A DNA stretch of 11,876 nt from an uncultured Roseiflexaceae bacterium (GTDB lineage: Bacteria > Chloroflexota > Chloroflexia > Chloroflexales > Roseiflexaceae). Made by a program: the position numbers and the translations under genes. The stretch lies in assembly GCA_937974195.1 (NCBI GenBank), contig CALJIC010000179.1, positions 1 through 11,876 of the forward strand. Direction: 5' to 3'. Shown here one piece after another: positions 1 to 7,354 of this stretch; within the stretch, counting starts at the first letter, position 1, and every line of letters begins with the position of its first letter. The notes under the pieces were generated by a model. It was not told where the DNA came from. It worked only from the letters and a program-made list of their open reading frames with translations, and searched no databases.

Positions 1-13
1 CGGCGGCCCGCGC

Positions 14-18
14 GAGGG
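14..18 (+). promoter_or_regulatory. Ribosome binding site of the XdhC-YHS gene
   Basis: GAGGG lies 7 nt before the ATG at 26 and supports that start. Only 25 bases are visible upstream, so no promoter can be judged. Confidence 0.5.
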
Positions 19-25
19 TAGGACC

Positions 26-1021
26 ATGTTCGACGATTTCTTCTCCAAGGCGAACGAGCTCGCCCGCGCCGGCCTCCCGTTCGCCACGGCCACGGTCGTG
101 CGCGCCGAGCGGCCCACCTCGGGCAAGCCCGGCGACAAGGCGATCGTCACCGCGGACGGGGTGATGTACGGCTGGATCGGCGGGAGCTGCGCCCAGCCGA
201 CGGTCGTCGCCGAGGCGCTCGCGGCGCTGCGCGAGGACCGCAGCCGCCTCATCCGGCTCTCGACGGACCCCGCCGCCCAGACGCCGCGCGAGGGCCTGCG
301 GGACCTGCCGATGACCTGCTACAGCGGCGGCACGCTCGAGATCTTCATCGAGCCGCAGCAGCCCCGGCCGCGCATGCTGATCGTGGGCGCGCTCCCGCTG
401 GCCCGCGCCCTGGCGCGCCTCAGCCGCGCCATGAACTACCACGTCGTCATGGTGGACCTGGACCAGCGCGGCGAGGCCCCCGACGACGCCGACGAGCTGC
501 TGACGGACCTCGCCGCGATCGGCGGGCGGATCACGCCGCTGACCTACGTGGTCGTCGCCACCCACGGGGAGTACGACGAGCTGGCGGTGGCGGAGGCGCT
601 GCGCGCCGGGGCGCGCTACGTCGGCCTGGTGGCCAGCCGCCGGCGCGCGGCGGCCGTGCGCGAGGAGCTGCTCGCCGAGGGGATCAGCGAGGAGCAGCTC
701 GCGGCGCTGCACGCCCCGGCCGGCCTGGACATCGGCGCGCGGCGCGGCGATGAGATCGCCCTGAGCATCATGGCCGAGATCGTGCAGCTGCGCCGCAGCG
801 CGGGGGTGGTGTGGACAGAGGTGGAGGAGAAGGCAAAGGCGGAGCCATCGCAGCCCGCCCAGCCGGCGGAGGAGGCGCCCCGGCCGCTCACGGCGATCGA
901 CCCGATCTGCGGCATGGAGGTGGAGGTGGCCACCGCGCGGCACACCTACGAGTACCAGGGCACCATGTACTACTTCTGCTGCCCCGGCTGCCGCGCCGCC
1001 TTCCGCAAGCAGCACGCCTGA
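26..1021 (+). CDS. XdhC/CoxF family molybdoenzyme maturation factor with C-terminal YHS domain
   Basis: 331 residues. XdhC/CoxF/CoxI proteins insert or sulfurate the molybdenum cofactor of xanthine dehydrogenase and CO dehydrogenase-type hydroxylases in the cytoplasm. Visible: an N-terminal XdhC/CoxI domain (about 5-80) with the family motif GWIGGSC at 49-54 (conserved Cys54) and a second conserved Cys98 in MTCYSGG; then a Rossmann-like XdhC C-terminal domain (about 115-255) starting LIVGALPLA and including VVVATHGEYDE and GLVASRRR. A charged, Pro-rich linker (262-288) leads to a YHS-type metal-binding domain (about 289-330) with DPICGMEV and the Cys cluster CCPGC at 318-322. The ATG is preceded by GAGGG at 14-18, spacing 7. 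The partner hydroxylase genes would be expected to the left, outside the window. Family is certain; the exact client enzyme and the role of YHS (metal delivery or sensing) are inference. Confidence 0.9.
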   Translation: MFDDFFSKANELARAGLPFATATVVRAERPTSGKPGDKAIVTADGVMYGWIGGSCAQPTVVAEALAALREDRSRLIRLSTDPAAQTPREGLRDLPMTCYSGGTLEIFIEPQQPRPRMLIVGALPLARALARLSRAMNYHVVMVDLDQRGEAPDDADELLTDLAAIGGRITPLTYVVVATHGEYDELAVAEALRAGARYVGLVASRRRAAAVREELLAEGISEEQLAALHAPAGLDIGARRGDEIALSIMAEIVQLRRSAGVVWTEVEEKAKAEPSQPAQPAEEAPRPLTAIDPICGMEVEVATARHTYEYQGTMYYFCCPGCRAAFRKQHA

Positions 1022-1031
1022 GCAGCGGGGA

Positions 1032-1068
1032 GGGCGGTTTGGAGGGGCCTCGCTCCTCCAGACCGCCC
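1032..1068. terminator. Bidirectional hairpin between convergent genes
   Basis: A 14-bp stem (1032-1045 with 1055-1068), interrupted only by one G-T wobble, closes a 9-nt loop. It sits 10 nt after the XdhC stop codon and 12 nt before the stop of the converging hydrolase gene. There is no clear T-tract on either side, so it may act as a two-way terminator or as an mRNA 3'-end stabiliser. Confidence 0.7.
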
Positions 1069-1080
1069 CGGCCAACGGAG

Positions 1081-3096
1081 CTACACCAGCGCGGTCAGCA
1101 TCCCTGTCGACGCCAGCACCCCCACGAACGCAAGCGCCGCGAGCGCCAGCAGCGTGTAGTAGACCCGCTGCCACCCCGACCACCCGGCGCTCGGGCGCCA
1201 GCCGAGCAGCGCCGACACGAGCAGCCCAGCCGCCAGCAGCGCCAGCAGCGGCGGCAGCGCGAACAGCGGCGCCGACCAGCGCGGCGCACCGAACAGCAGC
1301 GCGAGCTCGTTCTCGAACGCCTGCACGAAGATCACCACCACCAGCCCGATCACCAGCCCGAGCGCCCCCAGCCCGCTCAGCGCGGCGAACGCCCGCGTGT
1401 GCCACATCCCCGGCCGGCGCACCGCCTGCTGGCCGCCGACGACCCGCACCAGCCAGGCCAGCGGCCAGTACACGAACGGCGTCAGCAGCACCAGCAGCGC
1501 CCCGAACAGCAGCGCCGGCTGCCAGAGGTTCTGGCCCTCCAGCCAGGAGAGCATGGCGGCCAGCGACGGCGTCATCAGCAGGTTCGCCGGCGTCAGGAAT
1601 TTCGGCGCCGGGTTCTCGGCGATGCAGCTCGCGTCCGGCGGCCGGGCCGGATCTTCCAGGAACTGCAGCACGACGCTGACCGCGCACGCGTCCATCGTCG
1701 CCGCCCCGTGGCCGGTGTTGTTGAAGGTGAACACGTAGCTGTTCGGCAGCGTGCGCGCCGCCTGCTCGCCGAACGCCGGCGGGGTGATCGGGTCGAAGCG
1801 CCCGTTCAGCACCAGCGTCGGGATCTCGCTCACCACCGGCTCGTCGACGCTGGCCGGCAGCAGCTCCACATCCCAGCGCTCGCACAGCTGCATGAGCGCC
1901 TGCGCGCCGCGCTCGGCGTCCTCGGCGAAGACCGGGCGGACCCCGGAGAGATCCACGTCCTCGATCGTGAAGTCGGCGTCCTCGGCGCAGATCACCGAGT
2001 AGTACATGCCGATGGCGTTCGTGCGGTCGAAGATGATCTGCGCGGCCACGCGCGACAGGAACGTGTAGTCCTCCGCCGCCACGCGGTCCACCAGCAGCGG
2101 CCAGGCCGGGAGCACGTTGGTGGCGTACAGGAGCTGGAACATCAGCGCCAGGAGGTCGTCCCCGTCCATCACCATCTGGTAGCTCTTGCCGGTCTCGGGG
2201 TCGGTCACCGGGACGCGCGCCGGCTCCTGGTTGAGCCGGTCCACCAGCGCGAACAGCCGGCTCTCCAGGTCGGGGAACGCTTCGCTGCAGGCCGGGTCGG
2301 CCGCGCAGGCCGCGAACATCTCCCCGAAGGCGCGGTCCTGCGAGCGCGGCGCCTCGGGGATGAAGTTCGTCTGCGCCGGCACCACCGCGTCGAGGATCAC
2401 GCTCCTGAGCCCCTGCGGGTGGTTGCGCATCACGTGCAGCGCCAGCAGCGTGCCGTAGGACACGCCGTACAGGTTGATCTGCTCGTAGCCGAGCGCCACG
2501 CGCAGCGCCTCGATATCCGCGGCGTTCTCGAGGCTGTCGTAGGCCGAGAGGTCGATGCCCTCGCCAACCAGGCGCTCCCGGCACTCCAGCATGGCCTCCA
2601 TCGAGAGGCGCTCGGCCTCCTCGTCGCTCAGCCGCTGCTCGATCGTGCGCTCGACCAGCGCGGACTGCTCGGGGGTGCAGAGCAGCGCCGGCTCCGAGTA
2701 GAGGGTGCCGCGCTGGTCGAACAGCACGATGTCGCGGTCGTTGAGCAGCCGCAGTCCGTTCGGCAGGAACAGCACCTGCGTGAAGAAGTCGATCGTCGAG
2801 CCGCCGGGCCCGCCCTGCAGCATGACCAGCGGGTCGGGCGCGGGGTTCTCGCCGCGGGCCTTGATGATCGCCACCGCGAGCCTGATGGTGCGCCCGTCCG
2901 GCCGCGCGTGGTGCTCCGGCACGGTCAGGTAGCCGCACTCGATGTCCTCGCCATCCCGCACGCCGGGCGGAAGGTCGAACATACACGCCGCCGGCTGGAA
3001 CGCCTCGCTGCGCTGTGCGCGCGGCGCAGCAGCAGCCGGCGGGCAGCAGCCGACCGCCAGCGCCACCGCGATCAAGAGCTGGAGAAAATATCGCAT
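1081..3096 (-). CDS. Alpha/beta hydrolase (TAP-like / S33 peptidase family) with four-helix C-terminal membrane domain
   Basis: 671 residues. Resembles tripeptidyl/prolyl aminopeptidases of the alpha/beta-hydrolase fold, exported enzymes that trim peptides. Visible: an N-terminal signal sequence (3-24) with cysteines at 17-18 in AVGCC, a weak lipobox; oxyanion motif QGGPGGS at 94-100; nucleophile elbow GVSYG with Ser213; catalytic Asp435 in NGRFDP; catalytic His463 in NTGHG. The hydrolase plus TAP-like C-terminal region ends near residue 490. Beyond it are about four hydrophobic helices (about 524-552, 568-592, 606-632, 643-665), a tail ordinary secreted members of about 500 residues lack. 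The fold therefore appears exported and held at the membrane at its C-terminal end. It starts 41 bp after the VWA gene on the same strand and is probably cotranscribed with it. No strong Shine-Dalgarno is visible. The catalytic triad is clear; the substrate is unknown. Confidence 0.85.
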   Translation of the reverse strand: MRYFLQLLIAVALAVGCCPPAAAAPRAQRSEAFQPAACMFDLPPGVRDGEDIECGYLTVPEHHARPDGRTIRLAVAIIKARGENPAPDPLVMLQGGPGGSTIDFFTQVLFLPNGLRLLNDRDIVLFDQRGTLYSEPALLCTPEQSALVERTIEQRLSDEEAERLSMEAMLECRERLVGEGIDLSAYDSLENAADIEALRVALGYEQINLYGVSYGTLLALHVMRNHPQGLRSVILDAVVPAQTNFIPEAPRSQDRAFGEMFAACAADPACSEAFPDLESRLFALVDRLNQEPARVPVTDPETGKSYQMVMDGDDLLALMFQLLYATNVLPAWPLLVDRVAAEDYTFLSRVAAQIIFDRTNAIGMYYSVICAEDADFTIEDVDLSGVRPVFAEDAERGAQALMQLCERWDVELLPASVDEPVVSEIPTLVLNGRFDPITPPAFGEQAARTLPNSYVFTFNNTGHGAATMDACAVSVVLQFLEDPARPPDASCIAENPAPKFLTPANLLMTPSLAAMLSWLEGQNLWQPALLFGALLVLLTPFVYWPLAWLVRVVGGQQAVRRPGMWHTRAFAALSGLGALGLVIGLVVVIFVQAFENELALLFGAPRWSAPLFALPPLLALLAAGLLVSALLGWRPSAGWSGWQRVYYTLLALAALAFVGVLASTGMLTALV

Positions 3097-3137
3097 CGGT
3101 GTCTCAGCGCGGTGGGATCGCCACGGCGCCCCCGGCC

Positions 3138-4400
3138 CTACGTCTGCGGCACATCCAAGTCGCTCAGGCGCACCGTCTTGCGCGTGCCGAACTTGATCGT
3201 CTTCTGGCCCTCGCTGGAGAGCTGCCCGCTGGACTGCAGGTTCTCGATCTCCTTCTGCATCGTCTGCGCCAGGTCTACCTCGCCCTGGTTCAGCAGCCGC
3301 GTCACCGCGCTCTGCAGCTTCTGGGTCGCGCCGCCCACGTTGCCCGCCGCCAGGTCCTGCAGCGCCCGCGTCTGCAGCTTGAAGGCGCTGACCTTCTCAA
3401 CGATGTTCATGACCTTCGGGTTGACCTGCGCCGCCTGGTTCGGGTCCGCGGTGAAGGTCAGCAGCACGTCGGCGCGGCTCCGCTCGCCCTGCAGCCCGAG
3501 CGCGGGGATGTCGTAGCTCACCTCCACCTGGCCGATGCGGTACTGCCCGGCCGGGCGCGGGTCCACCAGCACCTCGATCAGCAGCACCTGGCCGCTGCCG
3601 GTCTGCAGCTCGCCGAGCGGCACGCTCACGTCGCGCTCCGAGACCGGCCGGTAGCCGAGGTTGGTGATCAGCGGCACCACCTGCCAGACCGCCCGCGGCG
3701 TCACGCCCTGCACCAGCCGCAGCGTCAGGTTCGCGTTCTGCACCGCCGTCGCCTGGGCGCTCTGGACCGTGCTGGAGAAGTACTCGTCCACCTCCTGCGG
3801 CCGGGCGATGTAGTCGGCCGTGCCGCCCGAGCGGTTGGCCATCTCGATCAGCAGGTCCTCGTTCCAGTCTCTGCCCACGCCCAGCGCGGTGATCGGCACG
3901 CCCCGCCGCCCGGCCTCGTCCGCCTGGCGCAGGCAGTCCCGCTCGTTCTCGGTCTGGCCGTCGGTCAGCAGAATCAGCCGGCGCACCGCCTGCGGCGGGC
4001 CCTTCTCGATCTCGGCCAGCGCCCGCTCCACCGCCGGCGCGATCTTCGTGCCGCCGTTGTCGCGGATGCTCGCCACCCGCTGCTTGAGCGACTCGCGGTT
4101 GCGCACCGGCTCGGCCGAGATCAGCACCTCGGTGCGGTGGTCGAAGATCACCACCGAGATGACGTCCTGGCTGTCCAGCAGGTCGATCGCCCGCGCCGTG
4201 GCCTGGCGCACCCGCTCGATCTTCTCGCCCTTCATCGACCCGCTGCGGTCCAGCACGAAGCTCACGTTGACCGGAACGCGCAGCGGCGCCACCATCTGCC
4301 CCGGTATGACCTCAAGCAGCATATAGGCAACCTGGGGCGTATTCGTCGCGAGCAGGCTGTCTCGCGCCAGCGTAGGACTGACTCGAACCTCACCGGCCAT
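3138..4400 (-). CDS. VWA-domain protein with intact MIDAS
   Basis: 420 residues from the chosen ATG. The VWA domain (about 43-215) carries the complete metal-ion-dependent adhesion site: DRSGS at 51-55, Thr118 in GGTKI and Asp147 in LLTDG. These bind a divalent cation for protein-protein contacts. The rest (about 220-420) is a beta-rich region followed by a helical C-terminal segment (about 325-395) of the kind seen in stand-alone bacterial VWA proteins. No signal peptide or membrane helix is seen, so it is probably cytoplasmic. Start: an in-frame ATG 35 codons upstream exists (4505), but those codons encode Pro/Arg-rich low-complexity residues that run through repeat DNA, whereas the ATG at 4400 has AAGGAG at the right distance. 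It is divergent from the kinase-FHA gene and followed closely by the membrane hydrolase. Partner and pathway cannot be read from sequence. Confidence 0.88.
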   Translation of the reverse strand: MAGEVRVSPTLARDSLLATNTPQVAYMLLEVIPGQMVAPLRVPVNVSFVLDRSGSMKGEKIERVRQATARAIDLLDSQDVISVVIFDHRTEVLISAEPVRNRESLKQRVASIRDNGGTKIAPAVERALAEIEKGPPQAVRRLILLTDGQTENERDCLRQADEAGRRGVPITALGVGRDWNEDLLIEMANRSGGTADYIARPQEVDEYFSSTVQSAQATAVQNANLTLRLVQGVTPRAVWQVVPLITNLGYRPVSERDVSVPLGELQTGSGQVLLIEVLVDPRPAGQYRIGQVEVSYDIPALGLQGERSRADVLLTFTADPNQAAQVNPKVMNIVEKVSAFKLQTRALQDLAAGNVGGATQKLQSAVTRLLNQGEVDLAQTMQKEIENLQSSGQLSSEGQKTIKFGTRKTVRLSDLDVPQT

Positions 4401-4407
4401 CGGCTCA

Positions 4408-4413
4408 CTCCTT
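4408..4413 (-). promoter_or_regulatory. Ribosome binding site that fixes the VWA start
   Basis: AAGGAG on the minus strand, 7 nt before the ATG at 4400. It is the reason for preferring this start over the longer frame opening at 4505. Confidence 0.8.
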
Positions 4414-4474
4414 CGCATCCACAAAGTACTCGGCGTACACGGCGGCCCTGGCGGGCCTCCGCAAGCGTTCTGTC

Positions 4475-4540
4475 GGGAGGTAGTGGAGGGCCGAGGGCCC
4501 GCCACGAGCCCTTGTTCCGCCGCTCCGCGGCGACAGGCGA
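4475..4540 (+). repeat. Dispersed repeat, copy A
   Basis: Begins GGGAGG, continues GTGGAGGGCC with a complementary GGGCCCGCCAC arm, and ends in GACAGGCGAGGGAG. It aligns by eye with the units of the array at 11480-11876: same order of motifs and similar unit length, 66 bp here. The arms at about 4483-4505 can form a short hairpin. It lies in the gap between the divergent VWA and kinase genes and has no coding signal of its own. Confidence 0.6.
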
Positions 4541-4556
4541 GGGAGCTCGAGCTCCC
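4541..4556. repeat. Perfect 16-bp palindrome
   Basis: GGGAGCTC followed directly by its reverse complement GAGCTCCC, next to copy A of the dispersed repeat. It could be an operator half-way between the divergent genes or a remnant of the repeat. No known binding site is recognised. Confidence 0.5.
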
Positions 4557-4687
4557 CGCGCCCTCCGCGCACGTCCTGCCACGCGCCTGGCGCGCCCGCG
4601 GCCCCGCACTTGTGATACGGCCACAGCGCGCCGGAAGTTTCGCCGCCTCCGCTTCAGTATACCGAAGTCACGCGGTGGCTGCCGGCC

Positions 4688-4767
4688 GCCCTCCTCTCGG
4701 GGAGGTGTGGAGGGCGGGATGCACGCTGGCCCTTCCTCCGCGGGCGCTTTTCCGCCGCAGAGTGGCG
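4688..4767 (+). repeat. Dispersed repeat, copy B, with leading hairpin
   Basis: From 4700 it reads GGGAGGTGTGGAGGGC, then GCTTTTCCGCCGC, up to the next GGGAG at 4768 (68-bp period). This is the same motif order as the units at the right end of the window. Just before it, GCCCTCC (4688-4694) pairs with GGAGGGC (4709-4715) to give a 7-bp stem. Together with copy A it makes up much of the 574-bp gap between the VWA start and the kinase start. The remainder, 4557-4687 and 4768-4870, shows nothing recognisable beyond GC-rich sequence. Confidence 0.6.
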
Positions 4768-4871
4768 GGGAGAGGGCCTCCGGAGAGGCGAATCCTCGCC
4801 AAACTCCTCCAGGGAGCGCGGGGTGAGGCCGCCGCGTCACTTCTGTCAGTATAGCACAGGCGATCGGCCCA

Positions 4872-4901
4872 TTCCTGAAGCGGGCGCACGTATGGTACAA
4901 T
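4872..4901 (+). promoter_or_regulatory. Candidate promoter of the kinase-FHA gene
   Basis: TTCCTG (4872-4877), an 18-nt spacer, then TACAAT (4896-4901) in a locally AT-richer stretch. The -10 element is good, the -35 weak. Transcription would start near 4908, before both candidate start codons of the kinase. Confidence 0.4.
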
Positions 4902-4974
4902 ATCGGAGCGTATCGCATCTGTAAGGGCGAGGCTCGTGCCCTGCCCGGCCGCCTCTGCGCTCTGGATCAACTGC

Positions 4975-6420
4975 ATGTCATCGATCCACATCAGTATGGC
5001 CGACCTGCTCGCCCCCGACACGCTCATCCGCGGCGCCCGCGCCGAGTACCGGATCCTGGGCCTGATCGGGCGTGGCGGCATGGGCGCAGTGTACCGGGCG
5101 CAGCGCCTGGCGGACGGCACGATCTGGGCGCTCAAGGAGATGCGGCCGCTCGAGGATATGCCGCCGGCCGAGCTCGAGGAGAACCGCAAGCTGTTCGAGC
5201 AGGAGGCGCAGCTGCTCAGCGCGCTCAGCCACCCCAACCTGCCGGTGATCGCCGACTACTTCACCAACCAGGGCCGGCCGGTGCTGGTGATGGAGTTCGT
5301 GCCGGGCCAGACGCTCGAGGACCGCATCCACGAGTCGAACGCGCCCATGATGGAGCAGACGGCGATCGGCTACGGCATCCAGATCGCCCGCGTGCTGCAC
5401 TACCTCCACACCCGCCAGCCGCCGATCATCTACCGCGACCTCAAGCCCTCGAACATTATGCTCACGCCCGAGGGCGTGCTCAAGCTGATCGACTTCGGCG
5501 TCGCGCGCACGTACAAGGCCCGCAAATCCAAGGACACCGTCGCCATGGGCTCGGCCGGCTACGCGCCGCCCGAGCAGTACGGCAAGGGCCAGACCGACGC
5601 GCGCTCGGATGTGTACGCGCTGGGCGCCACTCTGCTCCACCTGCTGACCGCGATGCCGCCCATCCCGCTGCAGACGCCGGAGCCGGGCAGCATCCGCAAG
5701 CTCAACCCCTCGGTGGACCCGAAGACCGAGCAGGTGATCATCAAGGCCATGGCGCTCGACCCGGCCCAGCGCTACCGCGACGCGGCGGAGTTCGAGCAGG
5801 CGCTCCACGGCCGCCTGTCCCAGCCCTACGTCGACCCGACCATCCGCGCGACGCCGCCGCCGGTGGTCCCGCCCCCGGCCAGCGCCTCCGTCACCACGCA
5901 GCGCCAGGCGCCTGCCGCCGCGCCGTCGCCGATCCCGGCGCCCGCGCCCGCCGCACCCGCCGCGCCGGTGGGCGGCCCTGTCGCGCCCGCGCCCGCGCCG
6001 GCAGCCGATGGCGGGCCGACCTGCCCGCGCTGCGGGCGAATCAACAAGGTCGGCGCCCGCTTCTGCGCCCTGTGCGGCTCCCCGCTGGCAGCCGCGCCCG
6101 CCACGGCGCGCCTGCGGATCACCTCCCCGCGCGGCGCCTGGGAGCAGAAGATCGAACGCACGCCGCTGCGGATCGGGCGGCGCGACCCGCGCCAGCACCA
6201 CTACCCGGAGCTCGACCTGGCCGAGCACGACCGCGGCATCGCCTCGCGCAACCACGCGGTGATCAACCTGGAGGGCGGCGTCTACACCCTGACGGACCTC
6301 GGCTCGACTAACGGCACGCTGCTCAACGGCAAGCTCGTGCCGCAGCGCCAGCCGCAGCGCCTCCGCAGCGGGGACCGCATCAAGATCGGCGAGGTGGAGA
6401 TCGAGTTCCGCTGGAACTGA
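4975..6420 (+). CDS. Soluble Ser/Thr protein kinase with zinc ribbon and C-terminal FHA domain
   Basis: 481 residues from the ATG at 4975. It phosphorylates Ser/Thr on target proteins and binds phosphothreonine through FHA. Kinase domain about 25-278: glycine loop GRGGMG (32-37), Lys54, Glu77, catalytic YRDLKPSN with Asp155 and Asn160 (Tyr replaces the usual His), DFG 173-175, PPE 198-200. A Pro/Ala linker (about 292-344) follows, then a zinc ribbon with Cys350, Cys353, Cys364 and Cys367, and an FHA domain (about 378-479) with GR at 401-402, SRNH at 424-427 and GSTNGT at 443-448. No membrane helix or PASTA repeat, so it is cytoplasmic, unlike PknB-type receptors. The start is uncertain: a GTG at 4936 with AAGGG upstream adds 13 residues, and an ATG at 4996 is where the family resemblance begins. 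It is divergent from the VWA gene. Confidence 0.9.
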   Translation: MSSIHISMADLLAPDTLIRGARAEYRILGLIGRGGMGAVYRAQRLADGTIWALKEMRPLEDMPPAELEENRKLFEQEAQLLSALSHPNLPVIADYFTNQGRPVLVMEFVPGQTLEDRIHESNAPMMEQTAIGYGIQIARVLHYLHTRQPPIIYRDLKPSNIMLTPEGVLKLIDFGVARTYKARKSKDTVAMGSAGYAPPEQYGKGQTDARSDVYALGATLLHLLTAMPPIPLQTPEPGSIRKLNPSVDPKTEQVIIKAMALDPAQRYRDAAEFEQALHGRLSQPYVDPTIRATPPPVVPPPASASVTTQRQAPAAAPSPIPAPAPAAPAAPVGGPVAPAPAPAADGGPTCPRCGRINKVGARFCALCGSPLAAAPATARLRITSPRGAWEQKIERTPLRIGRRDPRQHHYPELDLAEHDRGIASRNHAVINLEGGVYTLTDLGSTNGTLLNGKLVPQRQPQRLRSGDRIKIGEVEIEFRWN

Positions 6421-6470
6421 CCGTGACGGGGTGAGAGGCCGCCCTTCTTCAAGCGCAGCACACAGAGCAC

Positions 6471-7280
6471 ATGACCCCACGAGTTCTGGTACTACGCGCC
6501 CCCGGCATCAACCGGGACGCCGACGCGGCCGCCGCGGTTGAGCTGGCCGGCGGCTGCGCCGAGCGCGTCCACGTCAACCGGATCGTCGCCGGCTCCGCCC
6601 GGATCGCCGACTACGCCATGCTGATCATCCCCGGCGGCTTCTCCTACGGCGACCACCTCGGCGCCGGCAAGCTGCTCGCCGTCGACCTCGCGCACCGGCT
6701 CGGCGAGCAGATCGCCGCCTTCGTCGCCGACGGCCGCCCGGTGATCGGGATCTGCAACGGCTTCCAGGTGCTCGTGAAGGCGGGCATCCTGCCCGGAGCC
6801 GCACCCGCCGGCGATGGTGTGCCGGAGCAAGGGCGGATGGTGCCGCAGGCGACCCTCACCGACAACGCCTCCGGGCAGTTCGAGTGCCGCTGGGTGTACC
6901 TCGCGGCCGACCCGACGAGCCGCTGTGTGTTCACGCAGGGTATCGAGCGCCCGATCGAGGTGCCGGTGGCCCACGGGGAGGGGCGCTTCGTCACCCGCGA
7001 CCGCGAGACGCTCGAGGCGCTGCGGGCGGCGGGCCAGGTCGCGCTGCGGTACGTCGCGCCGGACGGCGGGAGGCCAGGGTACCCCGGCAACCCCAACGGC
7101 TCAGACGATGACATCGCCGGGGTGTGCAACGCCCAGGGCAATGTGCTGGGCCTGATGCCGCACCCCGAGAACGCCGCGCTCCCCCACCAGCACCCGCGCT
7201 GGACGCGCGAGCCGCGCCGCGCCGAGGGCGACGGCCTGGTCATCTTCCGCAACGCCGTGCGCTACGCCGCCTCCCTGTAG
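6471..7280 (+). CDS. purQ: Phosphoribosylformylglycinamidine synthase, glutamine amidotransferase subunit
   Basis: 269 residues. PurQ releases ammonia from glutamine for PurL, which converts FGAR to FGAM in de novo purine synthesis. Visible: the class I amidotransferase fold with PGGFSYGDHLGAG at 54-66, nucleophile Cys95 in GICNGFQ, and the catalytic pair His231 and Glu233 in MPHPEN. Length matches the larger-type separate PurQ subunits. PYPGNPNGS-like sequence at 204-211 (YPGNPNGS) is typical of the family. It starts 50 bp after the kinase stop on the same strand, with no clear Shine-Dalgarno before the ATG; 6421-6470 holds no obvious promoter. Neither purS nor purL is next to it in this window. 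Function is confident, the regulation is not readable. Confidence 0.93.
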   Translation: MTPRVLVLRAPGINRDADAAAAVELAGGCAERVHVNRIVAGSARIADYAMLIIPGGFSYGDHLGAGKLLAVDLAHRLGEQIAAFVADGRPVIGICNGFQVLVKAGILPGAAPAGDGVPEQGRMVPQATLTDNASGQFECRWVYLAADPTSRCVFTQGIERPIEVPVAHGEGRFVTRDRETLEALRAAGQVALRYVAPDGGRPGYPGNPNGSDDDIAGVCNAQGNVLGLMPHPENAALPHQHPRWTREPRRAEGDGLVIFRNAVRYAASL

Positions 7281-7282
7281 CG

Positions 7283-7353
7283 CCTCCGTGCCCATCGTTG
7301 GGGCGCAGCACGCTGCGCCCGTACGTCCTCCGTGCCCTCCGTGCCCTCCGCGG
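7283..7353. repeat. REP-like palindrome flanked by CCTCCGTGC repeats
   Basis: A perfect inverted repeat at 7301-7320 (GGGCGCAGC, 2 nt, GCTGCGCCC; in practice an 8-bp stem with a 4-nt loop) is flanked by exact CCTCCGTGC copies at 7283-7291, 7327-7335 and 7336-7344, plus a variant at 7345-7353. It lies between the convergent purQ and HTH genes, so it may also serve as a terminator, although no T-tract follows. Confidence 0.65.
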
Positions 7354-7354
7354 A

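Noticed and set aside
811..3516. Long plus-strand open frame of 901 codons
   Set aside because: It runs antisense to the hydrolase and into the VWA gene; its product is Arg/His/Gln/Pro-rich low-complexity with no domain, as expected for a GC-rich shadow frame.
4401..4505. N-terminal extension of the VWA protein
   Set aside because: Low-complexity residues translated from repeat-adjacent DNA; the ATG at 4400 has a good ribosome binding site.
3015..4826. Plus-strand open frame of 603 codons
   Set aside because: Antisense to the VWA gene, with low-complexity Arg/Leu/His-rich composition and no motif.
4668..5237. Minus-strand open frame overlapping the kinase start and the gap
   Set aside because: Ser/Arg/Pro-rich, overlaps the kinase glycine loop region on the opposite strand and the repeat copy B; no domain.
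4978..6480. Minus-strand open frame of 500 codons opposite the kinase
   Set aside because: The kinase strand has all catalytic, zinc-ribbon and FHA motifs; the opposite frame is Arg/Gly/Val-rich with no motif.
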